A DNA stretch of 57,067 nt from Afifella pfennigii DSM 17143. Lineage in GTDB: Bacteria; Pseudomonadota; Alphaproteobacteria; Rhizobiales; Afifellaceae. Positions 41,618 through 49,871 of the stretch are shown here, piece by piece. The translations under genes and the position numbers were made by a program. The stretch spans positions 1 to 57,067 of the forward strand of contig NZ_JHZK01000025.1 of assembly GCF_000688515.1 (NCBI RefSeq), in the 5' to 3' direction. Within the stretch, counting starts at the first letter, position 1; each line of letters starts with the position of its first letter. The notes beneath the pieces are model-generated. The model was given only the letters and a program-made list of their open reading frames with translations, had not been told where the DNA came from and searched no databases.

Positions 41618-43528
41618 TCATGTCTCGCCCGGCGCCTTCTCGGCGGATGCGGGAGCCGGCTCGGAGGCGGAAAGCGCGGCACCCGGCGAGGGCGGACGCG
41701 CCGGGGCGCGCGAGGAGAGATCTTCCCGCCGCTTCAGGCCGGCGAGGCGGGCGAGACGATCGCGCAGGCCGCCGGCGCTCAGCAAGGTGATGAAGCTCTC
41801 GGAGGGCTCCGGCGGGTCGAGGGAGACGCCGAGCCTCGTCGGGCGGCCCTCCGCGTCGGTGTCGCGGACGATGAGCTCCACCGGCTCAAGGGGAATGCGG
41901 TCGCCGTATTCGGCCTTGCCGACGACGCGCTCCATGACCAGCTCGGCAATGCTCATGGCCGCCTCCTCATCGGAGAGGGCAACGCCGTAGGCGGCGGCGA
42001 GCTCGGCGGCGGGGCGCTCCGGATCGACGGCGAACTGGCCGAAGAAATCGACATCGGCCGGATCGACCTCGGCGCGGCTGGCGAAGAGGCGGTCGAGGAG
42101 CGGCGGATAGCGGTCCGGCACGACGATGTAGACATGGTCGCCCGGCTGCAGGCGGCCGGCATCGTGGAAGGAAAGGGCCCGGCCGGCGCGCAGGACCAGG
42201 GAAGGCCGCGCCCAGCGTGGGATGCGCTCGCCGCGCGCCACGGGGCTGTCCTCGATGACCTTGTAGGTAAGAAGCTCCTGATGCCTGGCGCCGGGGAGGT
42301 CGAGAGCGATCTTCTCCAAAGGCCCCATGCGCGGCGGCAGGACGAGGCCAAGGCGGCGCGCCACGGTGCCGACCGTCCAGCCCTGCACCATCAAGGAGAC
42401 GAGGACGATGATGAAGGCGGTGTTGAACAAAGCGCGGCCGTTCTCCAGCCCGATGATGAGCGGCGTCAGAGCCAGGAGGATGGAGACGGCGCCCCGGAGG
42501 CCGACCCAGGAGACGAAGACCGTCTCGTTGCGCGGGTAGCGGAAGGGCACGAGGCAGAGCGCCACGGCGAGCGGACGGCCGATGAAGATGAGAAAGAGGC
42601 CGATGAGCAGGGCATCGACGACGATGACGGGGAATTGCGAGGGCGTGGCGAAGAGGCCGAGCACCAGGAACATGATGATCTGGGCGAGCCAGGTCATGCC
42701 GTCCTGGAAGCGCATGATGCCGGAGGCTGCCGGCAGGCGCGCATTGCCGGCAACGAGGCCGGCAAGATAGACGGCAAGGAAGCCGGAGCCGCCGATGGCG
42801 CCGGCCGCGCCGAAGACCATCAGCGACAGCGCCAGGACGAAGATCGGCAAAAGGCCGCGATCGAGCTCGAAACGACCGACCAGCCAGACGACGAGGCGCC
42901 CGCCGGCGAGCCCGGCCGCGGCGCCCAGACCCATCTGCAGGAGAAAGCCGGCAAGCACCTCGCCAGCGAGCGCTTCGGCCTTCACCGCCTCGCCGCTTGC
43001 CAGGACCGAGACGAGGGTCAGGGTGAGGAAGATGGCGATCGGATCGTTGGAGCCCGATTCGATTTCCAGGGTGGAGCGCACGCGCTCGCGGATGGAGATG
43101 TTGCCGGCGCGCAGCAGAAAAAAGACGGCCGCCGCGTCGGTGGAGGCGACGGTGGCGCCGAGAAGGAAGGATTCCAGCCAGGTGAAATCGGTGAGGTAAT
43201 AGGTGGCGAGGCCGACGAGGCCGGCCGTCAGCACAACGCCGATGGTGGCCAGCGAAACGGCCGGCAGGGCCGCCTGACGAAAGGCGGTCAGCGAGGTTCG
43301 AAAGCCGGAATCGAAGAGGATGACGGCAAGCGCCAGCGAGCCGACGAAATAGGCGAGCGGCGCATTGTCGAAATCAAGGCCGAGACCGTCGACGCCGGCG
43401 GCAAGGCCGATGAGCAGGAAGACGAGGAGGAGGGGCGCGCCGAAGCGGAAAGCGATCACGCTGGAGAAGGCGGCGACGAGGACGAGCGCCGTGCCGATGA
43501 GGGTAACGAGATAGATCGCCTGTTCCAT
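41618..43528 (-). CDS. nhaP2: Potassium/proton antiporter (CPA1, NhaP2/CvrA type)
   Basis: 636 residues. About 12-13 TM helices fill residues 1-390, with FLLIGLAAGVDGLG, GATVASTDAAAVFFLL and LEIESGSNDPIAIFLTL (the conserved ND ion-binding pair). A regulatory RCK_C domain follows (about 405-480, AGRALSFHDAGRLQPGDHVY), then a CorC/HlyC-like segment (about 480-570). This domain order matches NhaP2/CvrA-type exchangers, which export K+ or Na+ against protons. The tail is proline/alanine-rich. It lies upstream of pgk with a 67-base gap, probably as a separate transcript. Confidence 0.9.
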   Translation of the reverse strand: MEQAIYLVTLIGTALVLVAAFSSVIAFRFGAPLLLVFLLIGLAAGVDGLGLDFDNAPLAYFVGSLALAVILFDSGFRTSLTAFRQAALPAVSLATIGVVLTAGLVGLATYYLTDFTWLESFLLGATVASTDAAAVFFLLRAGNISIRERVRSTLEIESGSNDPIAIFLTLTLVSVLASGEAVKAEALAGEVLAGFLLQMGLGAAAGLAGGRLVVWLVGRFELDRGLLPIFVLALSLMVFGAAGAIGGSGFLAVYLAGLVAGNARLPAASGIMRFQDGMTWLAQIIMFLVLGLFATPSQFPVIVVDALLIGLFLIFIGRPLAVALCLVPFRYPRNETVFVSWVGLRGAVSILLALTPLIIGLENGRALFNTAFIIVLVSLMVQGWTVGTVARRLGLVLPPRMGPLEKIALDLPGARHQELLTYKVIEDSPVARGERIPRWARPSLVLRAGRALSFHDAGRLQPGDHVYIVVPDRYPPLLDRLFASRAEVDPADVDFFGQFAVDPERPAAELAAAYGVALSDEEAAMSIAELVMERVVGKAEYGDRIPLEPVELIVRDTDAEGRPTRLGVSLDPPEPSESFITLLSAGGLRDRLARLAGLKRREDLSSRAPARPPSPGAALSASEPAPASAEKAPGET

Positions 43529-43684
43529 AAGCCTCTCTTTGCCATGCCCCTTCCTTGTTCTGCGGCGAGTGGGGCGAAGGCAAGGCCGGTAAGGCCTAAA
43601 TCATAAGGAAAGCTTGTGCGGCGGGCGAGAGTTCGCGGCTGCCCGGCGGGGCGGGCGGGCCGTCGCCGGAGGGTGGGACAGCAA

Positions 43685-43702
43685 CCCCCGCATAGGCGGG
43701 GG
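43685..43702 (-). terminator. Terminator after the outer membrane protein gene
   Basis: On the minus strand a perfect 7-bp stem CCCCCGC/GCGGGGG (43696-43702, 43685-43691) is followed by TTGCTGT, 24 bases after the gene's stop. Confidence 0.55.
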
Positions 43703-43725
43703 CTGCCTGCGCAAACGAGCTCGGC

Positions 43726-44502
43726 TCAGAAGCGGTAGCTCAGACCAGCCTTGATCGTGTGGAAGCTGGTCTCAGCCTCAATGTTCAGATTGTCGCCGGC
43801 GACGAGACCCAGGGGCGCGTTGTAAAGCGTCTGATCGCCGAGATCGACATAGGCGTAATCCGTCTTGACGGAGAGCGCATCGGTGATGGCGTATTCGAAG
43901 CCGGCACCCAGCGTCCAACCGAATTCCGTATCGCTGGTGGAATCACGGAACGCCACGGAGCCGCCACCGGCCGCGGCCGTGACACGGTAGGAGCTCTCCA
44001 CCTCGCCGAAGGCAAGACCGCCGGTGGCGAAGATCATGAAGCGCTCGGTCGGCAGGAAGCCGAGCTTCAGACGGCCGGTGCCGAACCAGTTGACCTGCGA
44101 GCCGGCCTTGGCGGTGACGTTCAACCCGCCGAGGAGCGGGCTGTTGCCGCTGACGTCCAGCTTGCCCTCGATATCCGCCCAGTTGATGTCGGCTTCGATG
44201 CCGGCGACGAAGTTAGGTCCGAACTGATAGTTGAAGCCGGCATAGGCGCCGCCGAAGAAGCCGCTGGAGTCCAAATCGGCCTCGGCGTTGAAGACACCGG
44301 TGCCGCCAACGGAATAATCGAGCGGATAGGTGAACTCGTCGCCGCCGAAGCCCCCTTGAAGGCCGAGATAGAAGCCGGTCCAGTCGAAGGCGGCCGCGGG
44401 CGCGACCGGCGCCGGTGCCGCTTCATAGGTCGGCAGATCGGCCGCATATGCCGTGCCGGCGAGAAAGAATGTGCTCAGCGTGAGGGCAATCGCTCTCTTC
44501 AT
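43726..44502 (-). CDS. Outer membrane beta-barrel protein (Omp25/31-like porin family)
   Basis: 258 residues: a signal peptide (about 1-20, AYA-AD), the rhizobial LPTYEAAPAPVAPAAAFDWT N-terminus and FYLGLQGGFGGDEF, then alternating beta strands to a C-terminal aromatic residue in KAGLSYRF. This is the eight-stranded OmpA-like barrel of Brucella Omp25/31 relatives, abundant surface proteins that anchor the envelope. The AAGGAA ribosome site lies 11 bases upstream. The upstream intergenic region is unusually structured. Confidence 0.9.
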   Translation of the reverse strand: MKRAIALTLSTFFLAGTAYAADLPTYEAAPAPVAPAAAFDWTGFYLGLQGGFGGDEFTYPLDYSVGGTGVFNAEADLDSSGFFGGAYAGFNYQFGPNFVAGIEADINWADIEGKLDVSGNSPLLGGLNVTAKAGSQVNWFGTGRLKLGFLPTERFMIFATGGLAFGEVESSYRVTAAAGGGSVAFRDSTSDTEFGWTLGAGFEYAITDALSVKTDYAYVDLGDQTLYNAPLGLVAGDNLNIEAETSFHTIKAGLSYRF

Positions 44503-44947
44503 AGCTGCTTGAATTTCCTTACATAAGTGACTTTAACGCGTGTCTGCTAGCAGCTGTGGCAGCGCAGCGCTGTTGCGCCGGGGCCACAGTTATTCAAGAA
44601 TGGCTCTAAGAAACAACCGGCGCACGAAGCGGCTATCGGCGATCCCCCCGAAGCGGGCATTTGCGGTTGCAGGGCTCCTGCGCCAAGGGGGCGCCAGGCA
44701 GCCCTTAAACGCCCTCCAGCACCGTCCCGACGGCATTTTCTCGCTCTATCGCCCGGTCGTTCTCCGCACCGCCGCAACGGAAGAGAGGGGCCGGCCCGTT
44801 CGGGCGCTGTCATCGCCAGCACGGGGCATGCGGAGGCTTGAGGGGATTGGCGCGCCGGCAAGCGAATCACGGTTCGCCGTCTGCAGACGGCAGAGGAGAG
44901 GGCGAGCGATCCGCCGGATCGGACGGCCCATCTTCGCGATCTTGAGG

Positions 44948-44989
44948 GCGCGATCCGGGGAGCGTGATCCGGAGAGCGCGATCTGGAGA
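44948..44989 (+). repeat. Three tandem 14-bp repeats
   Basis: Units GCGCGATCCGGGGA, GCGTGATCCGGAGA and GCGCGATCTGGAGA follow head to tail, differing at one to three positions. They lie in the omp/gap intergenic region. No function is evident. Confidence 0.8.
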
Positions 44990-45009
44990 GCAAGCTGTCG
45001 GCGCACACG

Positions 45010-45036
45010 AAAACGGCGGCGGGAGGCCCGCCGCCG
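45010..45036 (-). terminator. Rho-independent terminator of gap
   Basis: On the minus strand a perfect 10-bp stem CGGCGGCGGG/CCCGCCGCCG (45027-45036, 45014-45023) with a 3-base loop is followed by TTTTCG, 30 bases after the gap stop. Confidence 0.8.
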
Positions 45037-45065
45037 TCGTCGCGTCTTCTAGAGGCGTTTTCAGC

Positions 45066-46073
45066 TCAGAGCGTCTTGCCCATGGCGACAGCGGTGTCGG
45101 CCATGCGGCAGGAGAAGCCCCATTCGTTGTCGTACCAGGACAGGACGCGGCAGAAGCTGCCTTCCATCACCTTCGTCTGGTCCATGTGGAAGACGGAGGA
45201 ATGGCTGTCATGATTGAAGTCGCAGGAGACGAGCTTGTCGTCGGTGTAGCCGAGGATGCCCTTCAGCGGCCCGTTCGCGGCCTCGCGGATGGCGTTCTGG
45301 ATCTCCTCCACCGAGGTCTCACGGGAGGCCAGGAACTTGAAATCCACGACCGAGACGTTCGGGGTCGGCACGCGGATGGCGACACCGTCGAGCTTGCCGT
45401 TCAGTTCCGGCAGGACGAGGCCGACGGCCTTGGCCGCACCCGTGGAGGTGGGGATCATCGACAGGGCCGCGGCGCGGGCGCGGTAGAGATCCTTGTGCAG
45501 CGTGTCCAGCGTCGGCTGGTCGCCGGTATAGGAATGGATCGTCGTCATGAAGCCCTTGTCGATGCCGATGGCGTTGTTGAGCACATAGGCGACCGGCGAC
45601 AGGCAGTTGGTCGTGCAGGAGGCGTTGGAGACGACGACATGCTCGGCGGTGAGCTTGTCGTGGTTGACGCCGTAGACGACGGTGAGATCGGCGCCGCTGG
45701 CCGGGGCGGAGACGAGAACGCGCTTGGCGCCGCCGTCCAGATGCATGGCGGCCTTGTCGCGGGCGGTGAAGATGCCGGTGCATTCCATGACGATATCGAC
45801 GCCGAGATCGCCATGCGGCAGCTTGGAGGGATCGCGCTCGGCCGTCACCTTGATCGGGCCGCGGCCGACATCGATGGTGTCGCCGTCGACCTTCACCTCG
45901 CCGGGGAAGCGGCCATGCACGCTGTCGTAGCGCACGAGATGGGCGTTCGTCTCCACCGGGCCGAGATCGTTGATGGCCACCACCTCAATATCGGTGCGGC
46001 CGGTCTCGATGATGGAGCGCAGCACGTTGCGCCCGATACGTCCAAATCCGTTGATGGCGACCTTTACAACCAT
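45066..46073 (-). CDS. gap: Glyceraldehyde-3-phosphate dehydrogenase, type I
   Basis: 335 residues. The Rossmann start is VKVAINGFGRIGRNVLRS; D36 in AINDLGP favours NAD+; the catalytic cysteine is C153 in SNASCTTNCL; and HSYTGDQPTLDTLHKD and WYDNEWGFSCRM are typical. It oxidises and phosphorylates glyceraldehyde-3-phosphate in glycolysis, or runs in reverse. ATG 46073 is used because the fold starts there; the open frame extends 26 residues further into tkt. Only 4 bases separate it from the tkt stop, so tkt and gap form one operon, closed by a strong terminator. Confidence 0.95.
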   Translation of the reverse strand: MVVKVAINGFGRIGRNVLRSIIETGRTDIEVVAINDLGPVETNAHLVRYDSVHGRFPGEVKVDGDTIDVGRGPIKVTAERDPSKLPHGDLGVDIVMECTGIFTARDKAAMHLDGGAKRVLVSAPASGADLTVVYGVNHDKLTAEHVVVSNASCTTNCLSPVAYVLNNAIGIDKGFMTTIHSYTGDQPTLDTLHKDLYRARAAALSMIPTSTGAAKAVGLVLPELNGKLDGVAIRVPTPNVSVVDFKFLASRETSVEEIQNAIREAANGPLKGILGYTDDKLVSCDFNHDSHSSVFHMDQTKVMEGSFCRVLSWYDNEWGFSCRMADTAVAMGKTL

Positions 46074-46077
46074 TTCC

Positions 46078-48084
46078 CTACTCCTCGTCCGTCCCATTGC
46101 CTTCCAGCCGGGCGAGCGCGGCTTCGCAAATCGCCTCGGCGGTGATGCCAAAATGCCGGTAGAGCTCCTGATAAGGACCGCTACTACCGAAACCCGTCAT
46201 GCCGATGAAGAGCCCGTCATCGCCGATGATGGCGTCCCAGCCCTGGCGGATGGCCGCTTCCACGCCCACCCGCAGCTTCGCCGAGCCGAGCACTTCCCGG
46301 CGATACATCTCGCTCTCGCGCGCAAACAGCTCAAAGCACGGCACGGAAACGACACGCGCGGGATGGCCCTTGGCGTCCAGAAGCTCCTTGGCGGCCAGCG
46401 CGATGGCGACCTCCGAGCCGGTGGCGAAGAGGCTGACGGCCGCATCGCCGGAAGCCGGCGCGAGCTCGTAGGCGCCGCGGCGACACCGATTGTCCTCCTC
46501 CAGATCAAGGCGCAGCTGCTGAAGGTTCTGCCGCGTGAGGGCAAGCACGCTCGGGCCTTCCTTGCGGGCCAGAGCGAGCTGCCAGCATTCGGCCGTCTCC
46601 ACCGCATCGGCGGGGCGGAAGACGCAAAGATTGGGGATCGCCCGCAAGGCGGCGAGATGCTCCACCGGCTGGTGCGTGGGGCCGTCCTCGCCAAGGCCGA
46701 TGGAATCGTGGGTCATCACATGGATGACGCGCTGGCCCATCATGGCGGCAAGACGGATCGCCGGCCGGCAGTAATCGGAAAAGGTGAGGAAGGTGCCCGA
46801 ATAGGGAATCAGCCCTCCATGCAGCGCCATGCCGTTCATGGCGGCGGCCATGCCGTGCTCGCGGATGCCCCAATGGATGAAGGAGCCGGAATAATCGCCC
46901 GGCGCCACCGCCTTCATGGCCTTGGCGCGGGTGTTGTTGGAGCCGGTGAGATCGGCGGAGCCGCCCACCATCTCCGGCACGGCCGGGGTGATCGCCTCCA
47001 GCGTCAGCTCGGAGGCCTTGCGGCTGGCGATGTTCTGCGGCTCGGCAGCGAGCCGGCTCTTCAGCTCGGCGAAGGCGCGCTCCAGCTCGGCCGGCAGATC
47101 GCCCGCCATGCGCCGCTCAAAATCGCCGCGGCGTTCCGCGTCCATCGCCTCGAAACGCTCCTGCCAGGCCTTGCGCTGCGGACGCGAGCGCAGGCCCGCG
47201 ATGCGCCAGGCGTCGCGAACATTCTCGGGAATGGCGAAGGGCTCGTGCTCCCAGTCGAGCTTCTGGCGCGCCGCCTCGATTTCCTTCTCGCCAAGCGGCG
47301 AGCCATGGGCGGCGGCAGTACCGGCCTTGTTGGGGGCGCCGTAGCCGATGGTGGTGCGCGCGGCGATCAGCGTCGGGCGATCCGACTGACGGGCCTCGGC
47401 GAGGGCACGGTCGATCTGGTCGGGGTCGTGGCCGTCGATACGCAGCGCGTTCCAGCCGGAAGCCTCCACGCGGGCCACCTGGTCGGTGGAATCGGCGAGA
47501 GCGATGTCGCCGTCGATGGTGATGCCGTTATCGTCGAAGATGACGATGAGGCGCGACAGCTGCAGATGGCCGGCAAGGGCGATGGCTTCCTGGCTGATAC
47601 CCTCCATGAGGTCGCCGTCGGAGCACAGGACATAAGTGTGATGATCCACGAGCTCGTCGCCGAAGTCGGCATTGAGCAGGCGCTCGGCGAGCACCATGCC
47701 GACGGCGTTGGCGATGCCCTGGCCGAGCGGGCCGGTGGTGGTCTCAATGCCCGCGGCCTCGCCGAATTCGGGATGGCCGGCCGTCCTGGAGCCGAGCTGG
47801 CGGAAATTCTTCAGCTCCTCCAGCGTCATGTCCTCGTAGCCGAGGAGGTAAAGCAGGGCATAGACCAGCATGGAGCCGTGACCGGCCGACATGACGAAGC
47901 GGTCGCGATCCGGCCAGGCCGGATCGGTGGGATCGAATTTGAGATGGCGGGTGAAAAGGACGGTGGCGATATCGGCCGCCCCCATCGGCAGGCCCGGATG
48001 TCCGGACTTGGCAGCTTCCACAGCGTCCATGGCGAGCGCCCGAATAGCGTTGGCCATGGGTGCGTGCTTGTCGGCCTCTGACAT
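46078..48084 (-). CDS. tkt: Transketolase
   Basis: 668 residues. Signatures: [20 protein letters not shown] at the N-terminus, the thiamine diphosphate region [10 protein letters not shown]-type ([14 protein letters not shown]), [11 protein letters not shown], and the transketolase signature [19 protein letters not shown]. It moves two-carbon units in the pentose phosphate pathway and, in autotrophs, the Calvin cycle. It is first in the tkt-gap operon and diverges from the DUF4164-zapA pair across about 220 bases. Confidence 0.95.
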   Translation of the reverse strand: MSEADKHAPMANAIRALAMDAVEAAKSGHPGLPMGAADIATVLFTRHLKFDPTDPAWPDRDRFVMSAGHGSMLVYALLYLLGYEDMTLEELKNFRQLGSRTAGHPEFGEAAGIETTTGPLGQGIANAVGMVLAERLLNADFGDELVDHHTYVLCSDGDLMEGISQEAIALAGHLQLSRLIVIFDDNGITIDGDIALADSTDQVARVEASGWNALRIDGHDPDQIDRALAEARQSDRPTLIAARTTIGYGAPNKAGTAAAHGSPLGEKEIEAARQKLDWEHEPFAIPENVRDAWRIAGLRSRPQRKAWQERFEAMDAERRGDFERRMAGDLPAELERAFAELKSRLAAEPQNIASRKASELTLEAITPAVPEMVGGSADLTGSNNTRAKAMKAVAPGDYSGSFIHWGIREHGMAAAMNGMALHGGLIPYSGTFLTFSDYCRPAIRLAAMMGQRVIHVMTHDSIGLGEDGPTHQPVEHLAALRAIPNLCVFRPADAVETAECWQLALARKEGPSVLALTRQNLQQLRLDLEEDNRCRRGAYELAPASGDAAVSLFATGSEVAIALAAKELLDAKGHPARVVSVPCFELFARESEMYRREVLGSAKLRVGVEAAIRQGWDAIIGDDGLFIGMTGFGSSGPYQELYRHFGITAEAICEAALARLEGNGTDEE

Positions 48085-48232
48085 GAATACTTCTTGCTAA
48101 CCGCGTCGTAGAGTGAAAGTGAGGAAATGCCCCGCCGTCCGCCCCCTTCGGCAGGCGCGCGAGACATACACGCCTCTCAAGGGGAGTCAACGTCGCGGGG
48201 CGTCCGATGAGGGGCGCCCTGCAAAGAGGCAG

Positions 48233-48260
48233 TTGACGGCCCTTTGAAGCGCTGCATAAC
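48233..48260 (+). promoter_or_regulatory. Predicted promoter of the DUF4164-zapA operon
   Basis: TTGACG (48233-48238) and CATAAC (48255-48260), spaced 16 bases, lie about 45 bases upstream of the first gene and fit sigma-70 reasonably. The rest of the 220-base tkt/DUF4164 gap shows nothing else clear. Confidence 0.45.
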
Positions 48261-48305
48261 CTCTTCCCCGCAATCCGTTGATTTATCCGATGTCGAGACG
48301 GGGCC

Positions 48306-48641
48306 TTGCCGGCTGAACAGCTCACCAATCCGCGTCCAATGCACTCAGGCTCCGAGCCGGGTGCCGGCGCGACGCGTCTTGCAGCGGCGGCCAAGCGGCT
48401 GGAGGAGGCGCTGGGCGAGCTGGAACTGGCCGTGGAGCAGGCCGAGACCGGCGAGCAACGCAGCCAAGCGCTTAGCGCACAGCTGCACGACCTGGAACAG
48501 GACAGGGCGCGGCTCGCCGAGGCGCTGGACGCCGCCAGCGAGCGCTCGGAGAAACTGGAGCAGGCAAGACAAGAGGTCGGCCGCCGCCTGGAGCGGGCGA
48601 TCGACGTTTTGCAACAGGCGCTCGGGGAAGGCGACAGATAG
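48306..48641 (+). CDS. DUF4164 coiled-coil protein
   Basis: 111 residues, almost entirely predicted coiled coil from about residue 22 (ATRLAAAAKRLEEALGELEL ... EKLEQARQEVGRRLERAIDV). DUF4164 proteins are alphaproteobacterial and typically precede zapA, so a divisome role by analogy with ZapB-like coiled coils is plausible but unproven. The start is uncertain: TTG 48306 follows GAGACGGGG, whereas ATG 48339 has no ribosome site. It ends one base before the zapA ATG. Confidence 0.75.
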   Translation: MPAEQLTNPRPMHSGSEPGAGATRLAAAAKRLEEALGELELAVEQAETGEQRSQALSAQLHDLEQDRARLAEALDAASERSEKLEQARQEVGRRLERAIDVLQQALGEGDR

Positions 48642-48642
48642 G

Positions 48643-49011
48643 ATGGGAACGGTCACCGTCACGATCGCCGGGCATCGCTACCGGCTCGCCTGCGAAGACG
48701 GGCAGGAGGAGCATGTCGCCCAGCTCGGAACGCGGCTCGACGAGACCGTCACGGAGCTGCGCGCCGGGGTCGGCGAGGTGGGCGACCAGCGCCTCACCGT
48801 CATGGCGGCGATGCTGACCATGGACCGGCTCAGCGAGGCGGAGGGCCGCATTTCGGCGCTGGAGGAGGAAATCGGCGATCTGCGCGAGGGCCGCAACGAG
48901 GCGCTCGACCGCTGCGAGGCGCTGGAAGGCGAGGTCAGCGAGGTGATGGAACGGGCGAGCGAGCGGCTGTCGCGCATCGCCCGCGCCGTACGCGGCACCG
49001 CCGCTTCGTGA
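48643..49011 (+). CDS. zapA: Cell division protein ZapA
   Basis: 122 residues. The N-terminal globular part (VTVTIAGHRYRLACEDGQEE, VAQLGTRLDETVTELR) and the C-terminal coiled coil (RLSEAEGRISALEEEIGDLR onward) form the usual ZapA plan. ZapA binds and crosslinks FtsZ filaments at mid-cell. It directly follows DUF4164 and both are likely co-transcribed. The 6S RNA and cyclo-ligase genes often found after zapA in related genomes are absent; a TSUP gene starts 22 bases on. Confidence 0.9.
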   Translation: MGTVTVTIAGHRYRLACEDGQEEHVAQLGTRLDETVTELRAGVGEVGDQRLTVMAAMLTMDRLSEAEGRISALEEEIGDLREGRNEALDRCEALEGEVSEVMERASERLSRIARAVRGTAAS

Positions 49012-49033
49012 GGGGCGGCAGCCAAACAGCTTC

Positions 49034-49792
49034 GTGATCGAGGATCCGTTCTTCTACATGATGGCGGTCCCGGCCGTCGTGATGATCGGTCTTTCCAAGG
49101 GCGGCTTCGGCGGAGCCGGCGCCATTCTCGGCGTGCCCTTATTGATGCTCGCCGTCGATCCGGTGCGGGCGGCGGCGATTTTGCTGCCGATCCTCGTCGT
49201 CATGGATATCGCCGGGCTTTATGCCTGGCGCGGCACCTACGACGTCAAGAGCCTGGCCATCCTGTTGCCCGGCGCGGTCCTCGGGATCGGTATCGGCTGG
49301 CTCCTCGCCGGCACGATCGGGGAGAACCAGATCCGCCTCATCGTCGGCACCATCGGGCTGGTTTTCTCGCTCAACCACTACCTCAGACGCCAGCGCAGCA
49401 GCGAAGGCCGGCCGGCGAACGCGGCCAAGGGCGGTTTCTGGGGGGCGGTTGCCGGCTTCACCAGCTTCCTCGCCCATGCCGGCGGGCCGCCCTTTCAGAT
49501 GTACATGCTGCCCTTAAGGCTCGATCCGCGGCTCTATGCCGGCACCTCGGTGATCTTCTTCGCCGTCGTCAACGCGGTGAAGCTTCCGCCCTATTTCTTT
49601 CTCGGGCAGTTTTCCGCCGCCAATCTGGCGACCTCCGCGGTGCTGCTTCCCATCGCCCCGTTCGCAACGCTCTTCGGCGCCTGGCTGGTGAAGATGGTCT
49701 CCCCGCATTTCTTCTACGCTCTCAGCTACGCCATGGTGCTGCTGGTCTCGGTGAAGCTCATTTTCGACGGCGTCTCGGCGCTGCTTTCCTGA
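49034..49792 (+). CDS. TSUP-family membrane exporter
   Basis: 252 residues, about eight TM helices with paired TSUP motifs: VVMIGLSKGGFGGAGAILGV near the N-terminus and AVAGFTSFLAHAGGPPFQMY near residues 138-157. The family exports sulfite and organic sulfonates. The start is GTG 49034, 22 bases after zapA, so it may share the zapA transcript. It is unlike the TSUP proteins at 14592 and 51531; the HAGGPPFQMY half is the branch common in Rhizobiales. Substrate unknown. Confidence 0.88.
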   Translation: MIEDPFFYMMAVPAVVMIGLSKGGFGGAGAILGVPLLMLAVDPVRAAAILLPILVVMDIAGLYAWRGTYDVKSLAILLPGAVLGIGIGWLLAGTIGENQIRLIVGTIGLVFSLNHYLRRQRSSEGRPANAAKGGFWGAVAGFTSFLAHAGGPPFQMYMLPLRLDPRLYAGTSVIFFAVVNAVKLPPYFFLGQFSAANLATSAVLLPIAPFATLFGAWLVKMVSPHFFYALSYAMVLLVSVKLIFDGVSALLS

Positions 49793-49871
49793 ACCGGGCC
49801 GCGGCGCCGATAGGCGATTGCGGTCGCTTCCGGCTTCGGCTTTGATCCTAGCGACAAGGGAGAAAACGCCG

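Larger units (their letters stand above)
44503..45065. other. 563-base intergenic region with structured elements
   Basis: No gene is convincing here. It contains an inverted repeat CTGTGGC (44554-44560) / GCCACAG (44583-44589), a longer hairpin 44671-44705 (AGGGCT, CCTG and CGCC pairing with GGCG, CAGG and AGCCCT with two single-C bulges), three 14-bp tandem repeats (44948-44989) and the gap terminator. The first part may be the porin 5' leader or a small RNA. The strand is not determined. Confidence 0.4.

Noticed and set aside
41123-43606. Plus-strand open frame of 827 codons opposite pgk and the antiporter
   Set aside because: Composition is Glu/Gly/Arg-rich without folds; it spans two real genes on the other strand.
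44948-44989. CRISPR array
   Set aside because: Repeats are head to tail with no spacers and only 14 bases long; no cas genes nearby.
44540-45052. Open frame of 170 codons in the omp/gap gap
   Set aside because: No ribosome site, Arg-rich composition and it runs through tandem repeats and a terminator.
45970-48081. Plus-strand open frame of 703 codons opposite transketolase
   Set aside because: Antisense shadow of tkt and gap, which have full family signatures.
48085-48305. 6S RNA gene near zapA
   Set aside because: 6S RNA is often located near zapA in related bacteria, but I could not fold this stretch into the closing stem and central bubble of 6S RNA, and the space after zapA is only 22 bases.
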